Shown here: positions 47,002 to 59,763 of the stretch, piece by piece
How positions within the stretch are numbered: the stretch's first letter is position 1
Layout: each line of letters begins with the position of its first letter
Source of the DNA: Thermoguttaceae bacterium
GTDB taxonomy: Bacteria; Planctomycetota; Planctomycetia; Pirellulales; Thermoguttaceae
Length of the DNA stretch: 64,000 nucleotides
NCBI GenBank assembly: GCA_025060325.1
Contig: JANXBW010000003.1
Coordinates: 171,231-235,230 of the forward strand
Direction of reading: 5' to 3'
Translations under genes and position numbers: made by a program
The notes under the pieces: model-generated
What the model was told of the DNA's origin: nothing
Databases searched by the model: none
What the model saw: the letters and a program-made list of their open reading frames with translations, nothing else

Positions 47002-50000
47002 TCACAGGCTGGGCGGAGGCGGTGCCTGACTGGCTCCGACACCGGTGGTTTGGACTTCCGCCCCGGAGCGAGCTCCCGCGGTAACCCCCGCCGCCTCTCC
47101 TCGCCGCGGCAGATCGGCATCCAAAAGCGGGAAGGAAGGCTCCGCTTCGGCGCCCCGGCGGGCACCCAGCTCCATAAGAGCCTCCGGGGAGATGCGGACT
47201 TCGGCCCGCTGGTATTTTTGGAAGCCGGTTCCGGCGGGGATCAGACGACCAAGGATGACGTTCTCCTTTAGCCCCACCAACCGGTCGACCTTGCCAAACA
47301 GGGCGGCCTCGGTGAGGACTTTAGTCGTCTCCTGGAAGCTGGCCGCCGAGATGAAGCTATCGCTCTGTACCGCCGCCTTGGCAATGCCCAAAAGCTGCGT
47401 GCTGGCCGTTGCGGGCGTAGGTCGGGTCACCTGGGCGGGCACACCGCCCGTCATTTCCACCCGGGCATTCTCCTGCTCGAAGACCTCCCGGGGCACAATT
47501 TCGCCAGGACGGAACTTCGTGTCACCCGGGTCGACGATTTTTACGCACTTCATCAACTCTTCGTTGCGACGGCGGAATTCGAACTTATCAATGAGAGTGC
47601 CTTCCAGCAGGCCTGTATCCCCACCGTCTTCCACCCGGACCTTCCGCAGCATCTGAGCAATGATGATTTCAATATGCTTATCGTTAATATCAACTTTCTG
47701 ACTGCGGTAAACGTTCTGGATCTCCTGAAGCAAGTATTGCTGGAGCGCTTCTTCGCCGGAGATCCGCAGCACGTCTTGCGGGTTGAGCGGACCATCTACC
47801 AGCGGATCCCCTGCACGCACATGGTCACCCGTGTGGACCCGGAGATGTTTACCCGGTGAGACCAGGTGTTCTCGCTCAATGCCGGTCTCGCTCCGGATAA
47901 TGATCGTGCGCTTGCCGCGGCGCTTTTCACTGAGGATTTCCACCCGACCGTCAATCTCGGCAATCACGGCCGGATCCTTGGGCTTTCGGGCCTCAAAGAG
48001 GTCAGTCACCCGAGGCAACCCACCAGTGATATCTTGCGTCCGGGTGATTTCCCGCGGCGTTTTTGCCAATAACGTACCTGGGGTGACCTCCTCCCCCTCT
48101 TCAACTTCCAGAGAGGTTTTTTCACGCAGGTAGTAAAAGTCCAAAATCCTGCCGTTGGCATCCTCAATAAGGATAGCCGGCTGGTAACGGCCTTTGTGTT
48201 CCTTGATCGATCGCCGCACACCACCGTCGGGCAATCGCTCAATAAGCAAGGTTTCCCCTTCGATAATTTCGTCGAACCGAACGCGACCACCTACCTGGGC
48301 CAAAACGGGCGTGCTATGCGCGTCCCACTCGGCCAGGACATCGCCCGGCTTCACCTCCACGTTCTCCTCGACCTTGAGGATTGCACCCCGCGGGACGGCG
48401 TAACGGTCAAGTTCGCGGCCCCGAGCGTCGACAATCAGAATCGAATCGTTCTGGCCCAACACCACCAGCTGACCCTTCGAGTTCCGCACGTGCCGCACGT
48501 AGGTGAACTTAACAATGCCCGCCATTTTGGCCCGAACTTCCCTTTCTTCCACCGTGCGGGCAGCAGCCCCACCGATGTGGAATGTTCGCATGGTGAGCTG
48601 AGTCCCAGGCTCGCCGATGCTTTGAGCGGCGATAATGCCGACGGCCAAACCTTCTTCAGCGAGCTGACCTGTGGACAGGTCCATGCCATAGCACAGAGCG
48701 CACACCCCAAGCGGAGCCTCGCAAGTCATCGGGCTACGGACCTGGATTTTGGTCATCCCCAGCTCTTCGATCTTGCGGGCGGCCTCGCTGGTGATCAGCT
48801 CGTTTTCCCGGACGATTACTTCGTCCGTAATTGGGTTGACTATCGTGCGGCGACTCACCCGGCCGCGGATAGCGTCGGCCAAGCTGACCTCGACCTTATC
48901 GCCGCGATACACCGCCCCTTTAGAAATACCTTGGGTGGTGCCGCAGTCATACATCGTCACCACCACGTTTTGGGCCACGTCGACCAGTTTCCGAGTCAGA
49001 TAACCGGAGTCAGCGGTCTTCAAAGCGGTGTCGGCCAAGCCTTTACGAGCCCCGTGGGTCGAGCTGAAGTACTCAAGAACGCTCAGCCCCTCGCGGAAGT
49101 TGGCTTTGATGGGCGTTTCGATAATCTCCCCGGAGGGCTTGGCCATTAGTCCACGCATGCCGGCCAGTTGCCTAATCTGCTCCGGACCACCCCGAGCGCC
49201 AGAGTGGGCCATGAGGAAGATCGGGTTAACGTAGCCCGGCCGGCGGAAGTCGGTCTCTAAGGCGCGCATCATCTCCTGAGTGATGGTGTCGCGGGCGCGG
49301 GTCCAGATGTCAAGCACCTGGTTGTAACGCTCCATTTCGGTCATTGTCCCGCGCATCGCTCGGCGGTTGATCCAGCTAACTTCCTTTTCCGCCGCTTCGA
49401 TAATCCGCCACTTGTCTTTGGGTGTAATCAAGTCATCAACGGCGAAGCTTAGCCCGCTGCGGGTGGCCCAGCGGAAGCCCATCACGTTCATATCGTCCAA
49501 GAACTTGATGGTGGCCTTTCGGCCGAGGATTTCGTAGCAATCCGAAATGACCGTGGCCAAGTCGCCCGACTTTAGTGCCTGATTATAGAAAGGCATCCCT
49601 TTTGGCAGGCTGCGGTTAAAGAGCACACGCCCGACCGTGGTCTCAATCACCGAGCCCGGGGGAATGTCCGGGCGATTCTTCACGGTCATTCCGTCCGGCA
49701 GGCGGACTTTGATCTTGGCGTGGGTGGCCACTTTGCCCGTGGCATGCGCAAATTCCACTTCGTCGAAGGAGGCAAAGCACATCCCGTCACCCTTGGCCTT
49801 GGGCACTTCCATCGTCAGGTAGTAACAACCCATGACGATGTCCTGGGTGGCACTGATGATCGGTCCGCCGTGGGCCGGGCTAAAAATGTTGTGCACAGAA
49901 AGCAGCAGCGTGTACGCTTCCACCTGCGCCTCGATCGAAAGCGGCAGGTGAACAGCCATTTGGTCGCCGTCGAAGTCTGCGTTATACGCCTTGCAAACAA

Positions 50001-51348
50001 GGGGATGGAGCTGGATCGCGTTGCTGTCGACCAGAACCGGTTCGAACGCTTGAATCCCCATCCGGTGCAAGGTCGGCGCACGGTTAAGGAGCACTGGGTG
50101 GTTTCGTGTGACTTCCTCGAGGATATCCCACACTTCCTCGTCCCGACGCTCGAGCATCTTCTTGGCGCTTTTGATTGTGTCGGCATGCCCAAGCTCGCGC
50201 AACCGCCGAACAATGAAAGGTTGGTAAAGCTCGAGGGCAATTCGCTTAGGAAGCCCACACTGATAAAGCTTAAGCGTCGGACCCACGACGATGACGCTCC
50301 GCGCCGAATAGTCAACGCGCTTTCCGAGCAAGTTCTCCCGGAATCGCCCCTGCTTACCCTTGATCATGTCGGTGAGGGACTTAAGCGGCCGATTGCTCGA
50401 GCCAACCACCGGCCGTTTACACCGCCCGTTGTCGAAGAGGGCATCAACCGCCTGCTGAAGCATCCGCTTTTCGTTGCGGATGATGACTTCCGGCGCATTT
50501 AGATCCACAAGCTTCTTGAGGCGGTTATTACGGTTAATGATCCGCCGATAAAGATCGTTGAGGTCACTTGTGGCGAAATTCCCGGAATCAAGCGCCACAA
50601 GGGGCCGGAGGTCAGGGGGAATAACCGGAATGACATCAAGCACCATCCACTCCGGCCGGTTGTCGCTGTCGCGGATACCTTCAACCAACCGTAAACGCTC
50701 GATAAGTTCCTTCCGCCGCTGCTTGGAAGTCGTGGTGGCCAGCTCCGCACGCAGTTCCTGGGACAACGAAACAAGGTCCAAGCCCAGGAGAAGCTTGCGG
50801 ATTGCCTCCGCGCCCATGTCGGCCTTGAAGGCGCCTTCACCGTATTCGCGCCGGGCGTCACGGTATTCTTGTTCGGTGAGCGTTTGCTGTTTTTCTAGCG
50901 GGGTGACACCCGGGTCGATGACCACATAATCTTGGTAGTAAATGATCTTTTCCAGATCGGCGCTTTTCATGTCCAGGAGGATGGCCAGCCGGTTCGGCAC
51001 AGCACGGAAGAACCAAATGTGGACGACCGGCGCAGCCAGTTCGATATGCCCCATTCGGGTACGACGCACGCGGCTGTGGGTAATCTTCACGCCGCAGCGG
51101 TCGCACACCATCCCCTTATACTTCATGCCCCGATACTTACCGCAGGCGCACTCGTAGTCTTTCTCCGGACCAAAAATTCGTTCGCAAAACAGCCCGTCTC
51201 GCTCCGGCCGATATGTCCGGTAGTTGATCGTCTCCGGCTTCTTTACTTCGCCGAAGGACCAACTGCGGATATCGTGCGGCCGAGCCAGGCTGATCTTGAC
51301 CGCAACGTAATCGTTAACCCTTTCGTAAGTGGTGTCGCCGAAGCTCAC
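47002..51348 (-). CDS. rpoC: DNA-directed RNA polymerase subunit beta'
   Basis: 1448 residues, the catalytic largest subunit. Zinc-binding cysteines occur near residues 70-95 ([15 protein letters not shown]). The Mg-binding [14 protein letters not shown] is at about 455-465. The bridge helix and trigger-loop region lie around [20 protein letters not shown] second cysteine cluster is [13 protein letters not shown]. The C-terminal tail is low-complexity. GTG start after AAGGAGGA. Follows rpoB with a 379-bp gap. Confidence 0.98.
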   Translation of the reverse strand: MSFGDTTYERVNDYVAVKISLARPHDIRSWSFGEVKKPETINYRTYRPERDGLFCERIFGPEKDYECACGKYRGMKYKGMVCDRCGVKITHSRVRRTRMGHIELAAPVVHIWFFRAVPNRLAILLDMKSADLEKIIYYQDYVVIDPGVTPLEKQQTLTEQEYRDARREYGEGAFKADMGAEAIRKLLLGLDLVSLSQELRAELATTTSKQRRKELIERLRLVEGIRDSDNRPEWMVLDVIPVIPPDLRPLVALDSGNFATSDLNDLYRRIINRNNRLKKLVDLNAPEVIIRNEKRMLQQAVDALFDNGRCKRPVVGSSNRPLKSLTDMIKGKQGRFRENLLGKRVDYSARSVIVVGPTLKLYQCGLPKRIALELYQPFIVRRLRELGHADTIKSAKKMLERRDEEVWDILEEVTRNHPVLLNRAPTLHRMGIQAFEPVLVDSNAIQLHPLVCKAYNADFDGDQMAVHLPLSIEAQVEAYTLLLSVHNIFSPAHGGPIISATQDIVMGCYYLTMEVPKAKGDGMCFASFDEVEFAHATGKVATHAKIKVRLPDGMTVKNRPDIPPGSVIETTVGRVLFNRSLPKGMPFYNQALKSGDLATVISDCYEILGRKATIKFLDDMNVMGFRWATRSGLSFAVDDLITPKDKWRIIEAAEKEVSWINRRAMRGTMTEMERYNQVLDIWTRARDTITQEMMRALETDFRRPGYVNPIFLMAHSGARGGPEQIRQLAGMRGLMAKPSGEIIETPIKANFREGLSVLEYFSSTHGARKGLADTALKTADSGYLTRKLVDVAQNVVVTMYDCGTTQGISKGAVYRGDKVEVSLADAIRGRVSRRTIVNPITDEVIVRENELITSEAARKIEELGMTKIQVRSPMTCEAPLGVCALCYGMDLSTGQLAEEGLAVGIIAAQSIGEPGTQLTMRTFHIGGAAARTVEEREVRAKMAGIVKFTYVRHVRNSKGQLVVLGQNDSILIVDARGRELDRYAVPRGAILKVEENVEVKPGDVLAEWDAHSTPVLAQVGGRVRFDEIIEGETLLIERLPDGGVRRSIKEHKGRYQPAILIEDANGRILDFYYLREKTSLEVEEGEEVTPGTLLAKTPREITRTQDITGGLPRVTDLFEARKPKDPAVIAEIDGRVEILSEKRRGKRTIIIRSETGIEREHLVSPGKHLRVHTGDHVRAGDPLVDGPLNPQDVLRISGEEALQQYLLQEIQNVYRSQKVDINDKHIEIIIAQMLRKVRVEDGGDTGLLEGTLIDKFEFRRRNEELMKCVKIVDPGDTKFRPGEIVPREVFEQENARVEMTGGVPAQVTRPTPATASTQLLGIAKAAVQSDSFISAASFQETTKVLTEAALFGKVDRLVGLKENVILGRLIPAGTGFQKYQRAEVRISPEALMELGARRGAEAEPSFPLLDADLPRRGEAAGVTAGARSGAEVQTTGVGASQAPPPPSL

Positions 51349-51727
51349 CGTCGGTCCTCCTTCTACTGGACCACTTCGAGACCGGAACGCACGCGCCGCG
51401 GAACGGCAGACAACAAAGTTCGGGGTCGAAGCTTAACCGTCAACGCTTCTTTGCCGCTGAAGCGACTGGCTCCCTGCATCCTCGATCGCTAAAAGTCGCG
51501 CACCCCACGCCCGCAGGAACCTTCCTCTAGTTCCCTAATAGCGTCGCTGTTAACGAATCCGGATCGACACGCCACAAGCGCCCCCTCTGGCAAATTCCTC
51601 CCACCAACCAAGAGTTCTTTCAGCTTCCTTGAACCTCCCTACCCCCGCAACGTCTCAATTCAGATGTTAAGGTCCTCACCCAGTAGACCTGCCTGAGGAG
51701 GGCCGGATCACAATCGACCGCCGGTGA
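51349..51727. other. 379-bp gap rpoB-rpoC
   Basis: No gene, hairpin or promoter could be supported. An unusually long spacer for a polymerase operon. Confidence 0.4.
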
Positions 51728-54700
51728 TCAGATCCGCCCTTTCTCTAAAACCATGTTCAGCGCAAGACCACGGATCTCGTGCAACAACACATTGAAGCTT
51801 GCCGGGGTACCGGCCTCCAACGTGTTTTGACCTTTGACCATGGCCTCGTAAATCTTGGTGCGGCCTTCGACATCGTCGCTCTTAACTGTTAGCAATTCCT
51901 GAAGCGTGTAGGCCGCCCCGTAGGCCTCCATTGCCCAGACCTCCATCTCGCCGAAGCGCTGCCCACCGAAGCGGGCCTTCCCACCCAATGGCTGCTGAGT
52001 AATGAGCGAATACGGGCCCGTTGCCCGAGCGTGGATCTTGTCGTCTACAAGGTGGTGCAGCTTCATCATATAGATGTAGCCGACCGTCACCTCCTGCTCA
52101 AAAGGCTCACCAGTCCGGCCGTCATAGAGGATGGTCTTCCCATGACGCGGCAAACCAGCCTCTTCCAAGCAGCGGGTGATGTCCTCTTCCGATGCACCGT
52201 TAAAGACCGGGGTAATCGCCCGGAACCCTAAGGTGGCAGCCGCCCATCCAAGGTGGGTTTCCAAGATCTGACCCACATTCATCCGGCTGGGGACTCCCAG
52301 GGGATTCAAAATGATCTGAACCGGCCGGCCATCCGGTAGGAAGGGCATGTCCTCCTTGGGCAAGATTCGAGCAATCACTCCCTTATTTCCGTGCCGACCA
52401 GCCATCTTGTCGCCCACGGAAATTTGCCGCTTCGTCGCGATGTACACTTTGACCATCTGCAGCACACCGCTGCGGAGCTCGTCGCCCCGCTTCAACGAGT
52501 TAATGCGGTGATTCGCTTCGTCGATCGCCTCCTCCAACTCCGGCCAGTACTTGGCAGCCACTGATTCCACTGCCGGACGGTTTTTCTGCCCACGAACTCC
52601 CAACTGGTCGGCCAACGACTTTCCGGACTTGTACTCCTTGAGGAATCGCTGAGCCAACTCGGACAAGTACTGATAATCGCGTCCCTCGGTCAGCGGCGCT
52701 CCGTCGTCGTCGGTCAATTGCCGCTTCAGGACGGATTCCACCTCGGAGATCATCCGGATAAAGACCTGGGCAATCTGGCGGTGGCCCTCAGCCTCTGCCT
52801 CTTTCAGTTGCTCTTCAAACTTTTTGCGCTCTTGCTCGCTTAAGGCACTCCGGCGCGAAAACTTCTGAGTAGCAATGACGATCCCTTCAACACCGGGCGG
52901 GACCTCCAGCGAGGCGTTCTTCACATCTTCGCCGGCACGACCGAAGATCGCCTGAAGGAGTTTTTCCTCCGGCGTCAACTCCGTTTTGGACTTCGGCGCT
53001 ACCTTGCCCACCAAGATATCGCCATGGCGAACATAGGTCCCGACACGGACTACCCCGTTTTCGTCCAAATTGCGGAGCAACTTTTCGCCCACGTTGGGGA
53101 TATCGCGGGTAAACTCTTCCCGGCCCAGCTTGGTTTCCCGGACCTCGGCGTCAAAGCTGTCGATATGGATTGACGTATAGGTGTCGTTATGTACAAGCTC
53201 TTCGCTGATGATGATCGCGTCCTCGAAGTTAAATCCCTCCCATGCCATGAAGGCGACGAGGATATTCCGCCCGAGCGCAAGCTCCCCATTGTGCGTTGCC
53301 GCCCCGTCGGCTATCACATCGCCCGCTGCCACCTGTTGCCCGGGCTGGACAATAGGCTTTTGGTTCAGGCAGGTTCGCTCATTCAGCCCTACAAACTTTC
53401 GCAAATGATAAACATCGTGGTACCCGTCGCCCTCGATTTCGATTCGCAAGGCGTCAACATAAGTGACGGTTCCCCCGCGCTTAGCACGAACAACCATGCT
53501 CGAGTTACGGGCGGCAATCGGCTCCAGCCCTGTAGCTACCAGGGGAGGCTCCGTGACCAAAAGCGGCACCGCCTGCCGCTGCATGTTGGAACCCATCAAC
53601 GCCCGGTTGGCGTCATCGTGCTCTAAGAAAGGAATGAGGGCTGCCGACACACCCACCAACTGTGCCGGCGACACGTCGATGTACTGCACCTCTTTTACCG
53701 GGACGACTTTGAAGTCGCCTTTGTAGCGAGCCGTGACAGTTTCGCCCACAAGCCGACCGTTTTCGATCGGCGCATCGGCCGGCGCCACGCACACTTCATG
53801 CTCTTGGTCTGCCCGTAACCAATGAATCTCGTCCGTGAGCACGCCGTTTTTCACCACGCGATACGGCGTAATTAGGAAGCCGTATTCATCCACTTTTGCA
53901 AAAATACCCAGACTGGAGATAAGACCGATGTTTTGACCTTCCGGGGTCTCAATCGGGCAAACTCGGCCATAGTGGGAAATGTGGACGTCGCGGACGTCGA
54001 ACCCGGCACGCTTGCGGTTTAGTCCCCCAGGTCCCAAGGCGCTCAGCCGGCGCTCATGCGTCAGCATAGACAAGGGGTTCGTCTGGTCGACCACCTGGGA
54101 AAGCTCACCCCGGCCGAAGAAGTACTCAATCGCAGCGGAGACGCTCTTGCTGTTAATCAGCGTCCGCGGCGTCATCTCCTCGGCGTCTTTGAGGTTCATT
54201 CGCTCCTGGACCGCGCGACGCAGCTTTAAAAACCCCTTGCGGAGCTCTTCGCAAGCAAGCTCCCCGATCGTTCTGACACGGCGGTTGCCCAGGTGGTCAA
54301 TGTCATCAAGCTGGGCGTAAGGATCCCCCTCATGCAGGCGAACCAAATACTTTATGGCTCCAATCAGGTCCTCCGCTCGGAGGATCATTTCCTCTTCGGA
54401 CACTTCAAGCCCCAATTTACGGTTGATGCGGAACCGTCCCACCCGGCCCAACCGATACCGATTCGGATCGAGGAATTTTTCATAGAAGAGTTGCTTGGCC
54501 TTTTCCAGCTGAGGTGGATTGCCGGGCCGCAGGCGTTGGTAGATCCGCAACAGCGCTTCTTCGTGACTGCCGGTGGGATCCTCCACCACGCTGTTGACGA
54601 TTACCATATTCTTTGGGGCCGGCATCACCTCCACACTGGTTAAGCCAGAGGTGCAGATAAGCTCTGCCTGATCCGTGCTGATTTTCTGACCGCATTCAAC

Positions 54701-55477
54701 AATGACTTCGCCGGCTCGCTCGCTTTCCTTTGGATAAACAATATCCCCAACGGCGATTTTGCCTTGTAACTTGGCAGCAGATTCCCTCCCTGTGATCTTT
54801 TCCACGGTTGTTTTGTAAAACGCCCGCAAGATGGCCGCATCGTCGCCAAACCGCGGGTCCATTGCCCGCAGGAAGGTCATTGCGGAAAACTTGCCGCTTT
54901 GATCGATGCGTATGCTGAGCGTTTCCTTCCGGCTGATAAAGATTTCAATCCAGCTTCCCCGCTCGGGGATGATCCGGCAGACCAGGATTCGCCGCTCGCC
55001 CTGCTCGGTGTCCTCAACGTAGTCGATACCGGGGCTCCGGTGGAGCTGACTGACTACCACACGCTCGGCGCCGTTGATAATAAATTCGCCGCCGCCGAGC
55101 ATGATCGGTATGTCGCCCAAATAGACCGACTCTTCTACAGGTTTATCCTTAACTAATCGCAAGTAAACATGGAGCGGGCGGCTATATGTTAAGCGGAGTT
55201 CGCGGCATTCATCCGGCCGATAACGCGGCTTACCCAACTCGTACCACAGGTATTCCAACCGAAGCGTCTTGTCATAACTTTCGATTGGGAATACTTCCCG
55301 CAATAGCGCTTCCAGCCCCTGATTCTTTCGCTGCTGCGGGGGCACATCGGGCTGGAGAAACTCTTCGTAACTTCGCGTCTGGATTTCCGTCAGATCGGGG
55401 ACCTCAAAGTCTAACTGCGTCCGACCGAAATAGCGGATCTCTTTCGTCACCAGACGCCGTTGTGCAGGTGCCGCCAT
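51728..55477 (-). CDS. rpoB: DNA-directed RNA polymerase subunit beta
   Basis: 1249 residues. The rifampicin pocket ([20 protein letters not shown] and [20 protein letters not shown]) has the usual Asp, His and Ser at the classical sites, so the wild-type form. The flap and C-terminal [20 protein letters not shown] segment are standard. GGGAGG precedes the ATG. A 686-bp gap precedes it, after rplL. Confidence 0.98.
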   Translation of the reverse strand: MAAPAQRRLVTKEIRYFGRTQLDFEVPDLTEIQTRSYEEFLQPDVPPQQRKNQGLEALLREVFPIESYDKTLRLEYLWYELGKPRYRPDECRELRLTYSRPLHVYLRLVKDKPVEESVYLGDIPIMLGGGEFIINGAERVVVSQLHRSPGIDYVEDTEQGERRILVCRIIPERGSWIEIFISRKETLSIRIDQSGKFSAMTFLRAMDPRFGDDAAILRAFYKTTVEKITGRESAAKLQGKIAVGDIVYPKESERAGEVIVECGQKISTDQAELICTSGLTSVEVMPAPKNMVIVNSVVEDPTGSHEEALLRIYQRLRPGNPPQLEKAKQLFYEKFLDPNRYRLGRVGRFRINRKLGLEVSEEEMILRAEDLIGAIKYLVRLHEGDPYAQLDDIDHLGNRRVRTIGELACEELRKGFLKLRRAVQERMNLKDAEEMTPRTLINSKSVSAAIEYFFGRGELSQVVDQTNPLSMLTHERRLSALGPGGLNRKRAGFDVRDVHISHYGRVCPIETPEGQNIGLISSLGIFAKVDEYGFLITPYRVVKNGVLTDEIHWLRADQEHEVCVAPADAPIENGRLVGETVTARYKGDFKVVPVKEVQYIDVSPAQLVGVSAALIPFLEHDDANRALMGSNMQRQAVPLLVTEPPLVATGLEPIAARNSSMVVRAKRGGTVTYVDALRIEIEGDGYHDVYHLRKFVGLNERTCLNQKPIVQPGQQVAAGDVIADGAATHNGELALGRNILVAFMAWEGFNFEDAIIISEELVHNDTYTSIHIDSFDAEVRETKLGREEFTRDIPNVGEKLLRNLDENGVVRVGTYVRHGDILVGKVAPKSKTELTPEEKLLQAIFGRAGEDVKNASLEVPPGVEGIVIATQKFSRRSALSEQERKKFEEQLKEAEAEGHRQIAQVFIRMISEVESVLKRQLTDDDGAPLTEGRDYQYLSELAQRFLKEYKSGKSLADQLGVRGQKNRPAVESVAAKYWPELEEAIDEANHRINSLKRGDELRSGVLQMVKVYIATKRQISVGDKMAGRHGNKGVIARILPKEDMPFLPDGRPVQIILNPLGVPSRMNVGQILETHLGWAAATLGFRAITPVFNGASEEDITRCLEEAGLPRHGKTILYDGRTGEPFEQEVTVGYIYMMKLHHLVDDKIHARATGPYSLITQQPLGGKARFGGQRFGEMEVWAMEAYGAAYTLQELLTVKSDDVEGRTKIYEAMVKGQNTLEAGTPASFNVLLHEIRGLALNMVLEKGRI

Positions 55478-56163
55478 GAAAATCTGACCTCCCTCAAAAA
55501 GCGTTCGTTCCCCGCATTGAGCAGGCGGTAACGGGTCCCTCTATCTGCCCGTTCATCTGAGACTTACTTCCGCTTTTGAACCCTCGGAAGCTAGTCCCCG
55601 CAGTTCACCGTGCCTCGCAATGCACAGACCCCACCCTGCCTCCACGCGAAGATGTCCACAACACTCGAAAGACTAAGTCAACAACCCTCATCAGAAAGGA
55701 TCTTGTGCTTTAAGTGAGGCTAACTCCCCCAAGCTTCTAGAAAGTCGAAGTCCTGGAGCTCCGCGGCATGTGGTAGGCTCGTGCCACCCCTCACCAATTG
55801 ACCCTCGCCCAGTTGTCAAAGCCGAAGGAATAACCGCGAGCACAAAAACCTGGCGAGCATATCCTGGACCTTCTGTTAATGGGTCTTCCGGGAGCGCGAC
55901 TCGCGCTGTCGACAACACCGATAGCAAAGGGGAATTCCGCGACCAGACCAACCGCCCCAGTACATAGTGAGGGCATTTCTCGGGCGCGAAGCGCAAAGTC
56001 CGCCCGGCCTCCGCATTCGGGGTTTGACAGAAAGGCCACATTTAATTTCCGAAAGGCTGCCCGGACTCAAGACGGCGCTTACCCTCCCAAAATGCCCGTG
56101 TTGGCCGCGGCCGATCGCCAGCGCAAGATCCCCAACCGCCGAAGCTGCTTCCTGCGGAAGACC
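55478..56163. other. 686-bp gap rplL-rpoB
   Basis: The rplL-rpoB spacer is an attenuation site in some bacteria, but no hairpin with a T-run was found here. Frames in this region have no coding support. A promoter for rpoBC is possible but not identified. Confidence 0.4.
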
Positions 56164-56580
56164 CTACTTAATGGTGACCTTCGCACCAGCGGCTTCGAGC
56201 TTCTTCTTCAAAGCCTCAGCGTCCTCCTTAGAGACCTTCTCTTTGATCTTGGCCGGGCAAGATTCGACAAGATCCTTCGCTTCTTTCAGACCCAAGCCGG
56301 TGGCTGCCCTAAGCTCCTTAATGACGTTGAGCTTGGCGTTCGCCTCAAAGCTTTCCAGGATCACATCGAACTCGGTCTTTTCCGGCTTCGCCTCAGCGGC
56401 AGCCGGTGCCGCAGCCTGAGCAGCGACCATTACCGCCCCGCCTGCTGCCGGCTCAATGCCGTACTTCTCCCGAAGGTAATCACTTAATTCCTTGGCTTCG
56501 ATCAAAGTCAACTTAGCAATGCGATCCCCAAGCTCGATAGTTGAGGGCGAATATGCCCGGGTTGCCGTCGCTTCTGCCAT
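56164..56580 (-). CDS. rplL: 50S ribosomal protein L7/L12
   Basis: 138 residues; stalk protein that recruits translation GTPases. N-terminal dimer helices ([20 protein letters not shown]), Ala-rich hinge ([16 protein letters not shown]) and C-terminal domain ([35 protein letters not shown]). The ATG at 56580 has GAAGGA upstream and is better than a TTG two codons earlier. Confidence 0.97.
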   Translation of the reverse strand: MAEATATRAYSPSTIELGDRIAKLTLIEAKELSDYLREKYGIEPAAGGAVMVAAQAAAPAAAEAKPEKTEFDVILESFEANAKLNVIKELRAATGLGLKEAKDLVESCPAKIKEKVSKEDAEALKKKLEAAGAKVTIK

Positions 56581-56785
56581 AGTCAACGCATCCTTCTTTC
56601 GTCAGCAAACCTCTCAGACCAACCTGCAACCGTTTACGTTTTATTTGGCCGTCCCGCTGAAATGATTTCCTTCAACTTTCACAACACAGATCGGCCGGCC
56701 AAAACTTGTCCGGACTTAACCAACTCCTAGTCACCTTGCCGAGGAACGAAACTTCCACATTACCGATTACCATCGCTCGGCGGCA

Positions 56786-57328
56786 TCAGCCGGCGGACTG
56801 TGCCGGCGCCTCGGATGGCTTTGAAAGCTTTTCGATCTGACTGGCCAATCGACCAGCGGGCGCCGTCAACTGAGCGGCCAGCTGACCACCGACACCTATG
56901 ATCTGGCCCACGAGCATCGACAACTGCTCTTGACGGGTCGGCCATTTGCTGACTTCTTCCAATTCTTCTGGCGCCAAAGTGCGGCCGGCGACCAGCCCGC
57001 GTCGGATCTGAAACGGCTTGAATGCGTCATCCTTGGCCATACGGACGATCTCTTTGGCCAAGGTGACAATATCGTCACCCCCCCAGCAAATGGCGCAGGG
57101 ACCGCTGATCCCGTCGAACAACGGCGCAAGCGGCGTGCCGGCCGTCGCTCGACAAGCCAGCGAATTCTTCACCACCAAAAGATTAATCCCTTTCTGGCGT
57201 AGCTGGGCCCGCAACTTGACCGTCGCATTGGCCTTCATGCCAATGACGTTGACCAAAACGGCCTCTGAAACGCCAGCAAGCCGTTTACGGTAACTTTCGG
57301 TTATCAACGCCTTAACGTACTTGCTCAT
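56786..57328 (-). CDS. rplJ: 50S ribosomal protein L10
   Basis: 180 residues. MSKYVKALITESYRKRLAGV, LRQKGINLLVVKNSLACRAT and the C-terminal L12-binding helix after LAAQLTAPAGRLASQIEKLS. Base of the stalk; it often represses its own leader, and an inverted repeat lies upstream. Weak ribosome binding site near the ATG (CAGGCA). Confidence 0.96.
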   Translation of the reverse strand: MSKYVKALITESYRKRLAGVSEAVLVNVIGMKANATVKLRAQLRQKGINLLVVKNSLACRATAGTPLAPLFDGISGPCAICWGGDDIVTLAKEIVRMAKDDAFKPFQIRRGLVAGRTLAPEELEEVSKWPTRQEQLSMLVGQIIGVGGQLAAQLTAPAGRLASQIEKLSKPSEAPAQSAG

Positions 57329-57388
57329 TGCCTGTCAGTCGCTTTGGCTAACAAGGCTGGTTTCCGCCGGCTAATGCCTCCCATGACC

Positions 57389-57449
57389 TGCCAGGCTTCG
57401 CCCCACCAATCAGCACAAATGTTCTCTTGCTCGCGTCGACAGCCTGGCA
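57389..57449 (-). promoter_or_regulatory. hairpin in the rplJ leader, candidate L10 autoregulatory element
   Basis: On the minus strand TGCCAGGCT (57441-57449) and AGCCTGGCA (57389-57397) form a perfect 9-bp stem enclosing 43 bases, 61 to 121 bases before the rplJ start. Position matches known L10 leaders, but the conserved core was not confirmed. Confidence 0.45.
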
Positions 57450-57541
57450 CCTGATCTCAAACCCCAAACCGCAGTATCCGGTTGTTTTCCGCCCTTGTGG
57501 TTCCCCCAGTACCCCAAAAAAGCATTAATTCCCAAGCGACT

Positions 57542-58222
57542 TCAAATCGCCACCCTAATTCCCGGCGACATTGTTGCCGAAATAGTCACCGACCGGATAA
57601 ACTGCCCCTTAACGCTGGAGGGCCTTAGGCTGTTGACGTAGTCGATAAACGCCTGAATATTTTCCACAAGCTTTCCGGCATCGAAGCTTAACTTGCCCAC
57701 CACCGCGTGAACATTTCCCGTGGAGTCATTGCGGAACTCCACCTTGCCCGCTTTGTATTCCCGGACTACCCGGCCAACATCCATCGTGACCGTGCCGGTT
57801 CGCGGAGAAGGCATCAAACCACGGGGTCCCAAAATTTTGCCCAACGGCCCTACAACCCCCATCATATCCGGCGTGGCGATGCAGACGTCAAAATCCAAAA
57901 ATCCATTTTTGATCTTCTCCGCCAAGTCCGCGCCGCCCACAATATCCGCTCCGGCCGCCCTCGCCTCATCCACTTTGTCCCCTTTGGCAAAAACCGCCAC
58001 GCGAAGTGTCCTACCGATGCCGTGCGGCAGAACGACCGATCCACGCACTGTCTGATCCGCTTGCCGCGGGTCGATTCCTAGGCGGATGGCTACCTCTACG
58101 CTCTGGTCGAACTTGGTGTTGTTAAATGTCTTGAGCAGTGCCACTGCTTCGGGAAGAGGCAGCGGCCGCTTCCCGGGAACTTTCGCCAAAAGTGCCTGCA
58201 TCCGCTTGGATCGCTTGGCCAT
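57542..58222 (-). CDS. rplA: 50S ribosomal protein L1
   Basis: 226 residues, normal length. [40 protein letters not shown] and [20 protein letters not shown] are the family core. L1 moves the E-site tRNA and often represses rplK-rplA. GAGGCG before the ATG. Follows rplK by 238 bp. Confidence 0.97.
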   Translation of the reverse strand: MAKRSKRMQALLAKVPGKRPLPLPEAVALLKTFNNTKFDQSVEVAIRLGIDPRQADQTVRGSVVLPHGIGRTLRVAVFAKGDKVDEARAAGADIVGGADLAEKIKNGFLDFDVCIATPDMMGVVGPLGKILGPRGLMPSPRTGTVTMDVGRVVREYKAGKVEFRNDSTGNVHAVVGKLSFDAGKLVENIQAFIDYVNSLRPSSVKGQFIRSVTISATMSPGIRVAI

Positions 58223-58460
58223 GTGTACGCCTCGTTACCGCACGTTACAAAGTCTAGGATTTTCGCCCACGAACGGCTCGCTGTCACCCTCCCTGTTTCC
58301 CTCCAGCAAGGTGCGCTTACGCCAACGTCACTGCCCCTCTCCGCACACGCAAGACACTTTCACCTCCAGGTTTTGCTGGCACAACTTGGCCACGCCGTCT
58401 CACCCAGGCATTAAACGGAAAAACCACAGAGACGAGAGTAACGCACCGATGGGCTGACCC

Positions 58461-58886
58461 CTAATCGACCACTTCGATGCCCATACTGCGCGCCGCACCC
58501 TCCACAACGCGAATCGCTCCCGCCAGATCTTTCACGTTCATGTCGACCATCTTTCGCTTGGCGATGGCCTCGATCTGGGCACGGGTCAGCCGGGCCACCT
58601 TTTCCCGCGGCGGATTCCCCGAGCCCTTAACAATCTGTGCTTCCTTTTTCAAAAGTTCCGAAACAAGCGGTTGCTTAACCTCGATTTCAAACGTCTTATC
58701 TTTGTAAACGCGGACAACAATGGGGACCTTTAAACCCTGGTCCTTCCTCGTCCTATCGTTGACCTGTTGGACAAACTGTCCCAAATTAATTCCGAACTTT
58801 CCCAACGAAGTTCCCACCGGCGGTCCGGGAGTCGCTTGCCCGCCGGTGATATGAAGCTTGACAACTCCCACTAGTTCCTTGGCCAT
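58461..58886 (-). CDS. rplK: 50S ribosomal protein L11
   Basis: 141 residues. GVVKLHITGGQATPGPPVGT and FGINLGQFVQQVNDRT at the N-terminus; the 23S-binding C-terminal domain has VARLTRAQIEAIAKRKMVDM and GAARSMGIEV. No clear ribosome binding site; a small inverted repeat (AGTTAG/CTAACT, 58909-58924) lies just upstream. Confidence 0.97.
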   Translation of the reverse strand: MAKELVGVVKLHITGGQATPGPPVGTSLGKFGINLGQFVQQVNDRTRKDQGLKVPIVVRVYKDKTFEIEVKQPLVSELLKKEAQIVKGSGNPPREKVARLTRAQIEAIAKRKMVDMNVKDLAGAIRVVEGAARSMGIEVVD

Positions 58887-59100
58887 TGATCGGGCACCAA
58901 AACGATAAAGTTAGTAAGCTAACTCACTTAGGCTTTCGATTCCCAGCTAAATTCCCTCGCAAAAAAGGGACCGCGGTAGCGGCTCGACAATCCACGGGTA
59001 AAAGCCATGTGGCATATACGAAAAAGGAACAAAAATTGTAACGCTGCGGGCAATTCTTGGGAATAATCTCGGCGGGAAAAAAGCTGTAACCGGCCGCCCT

Positions 59101-59763
59101 TTACACCAACTCCACCTGCCAGTACTGGAGCTCGACTGGGGTACTCCTCCCGAAAATATTGATCATCACCGTCACGCGGCCACTGGCTTCGTCAATAGCA
59201 GAAACTTCCCCCTGGAAGTTCTCAAAGGTTCCCTCGTTAATCTTCACCTTGTCGCCAGTCTTAAAGTTAATTTTCAGCCGCGGCGCTTCTCCCTCTTTTT
59301 GCTCCTGCTTAGCCAGGATCCTTGCCACCTCGTGAGGATGGACCGGACAGGGCTTGCCCGCCGCCCCGGCGAAATCGCCCACACCTGGCGTCTCCCGTAC
59401 GAGAAACCAGGTATCGTCGTTAAGTTCCATCTGAATAAGCAAATATCCCGGGTACAGCTTCCGCTTGGTTACCCGCTTCTTGCCCGCCTTGAATTCGGTG
59501 ACAGTCTCCGTCGGGATAATGATCTCGCCGAAGTACCGATCCAATCCCGCGATCTTTATCCGACGCTTTAGCCCTTCGCAAACCGCCTCCTCTCGCTGGG
59601 TCTGAACTTTAACGATGTACCAGTCCATTTTGTCGGATTTCTTTTCCGGCTGCGGCACCTCTCCCTTGCCGGCGGAAGATGCCACGGTTTGGCTTTCGGA
59701 GGCCCCCTGGAGCGGTTGCTCCCCTGCCAAATTCTCTTGATTGATCGCTTCAACCCGGCTCAT
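59101..59763 (-). CDS. nusG: transcription termination/antitermination factor NusG
   Basis: 220 residues. About 45 N-terminal residues are Glu/Gln-rich and not part of the core. The NGN domain begins at DKMDWYIVKVQTQREEAVCE and contains KLYPGYLLIQMELNDDTWF. The KOW motif is FKTGDKVKINEGTFENFQGE near the C-terminus. ATG 59763 sits behind GGAGGTG; the earlier GTG lies in that site. Follows secE. Confidence 0.96.
   Translation of the reverse strand: MSRVEAINQENLAGEQPLQGASESQTVASSAGKGEVPQPEKKSDKMDWYIVKVQTQREEAVCEGLKRRIKIAGLDRYFGEIIIPTETVTEFKAGKKRVTKRKLYPGYLLIQMELNDDTWFLVRETPGVGDFAGAAGKPCPVHPHEVARILAKQEQKEGEAPRLKINFKTGDKVKINEGTFENFQGEVSAIDEASGRVTVMINIFGRSTPVELQYWQVELV

Noticed and set aside
58223..58460. 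Plus-strand frames in the rplK-rplA spacer
   Set aside because: Antisense shadows with no start signals.
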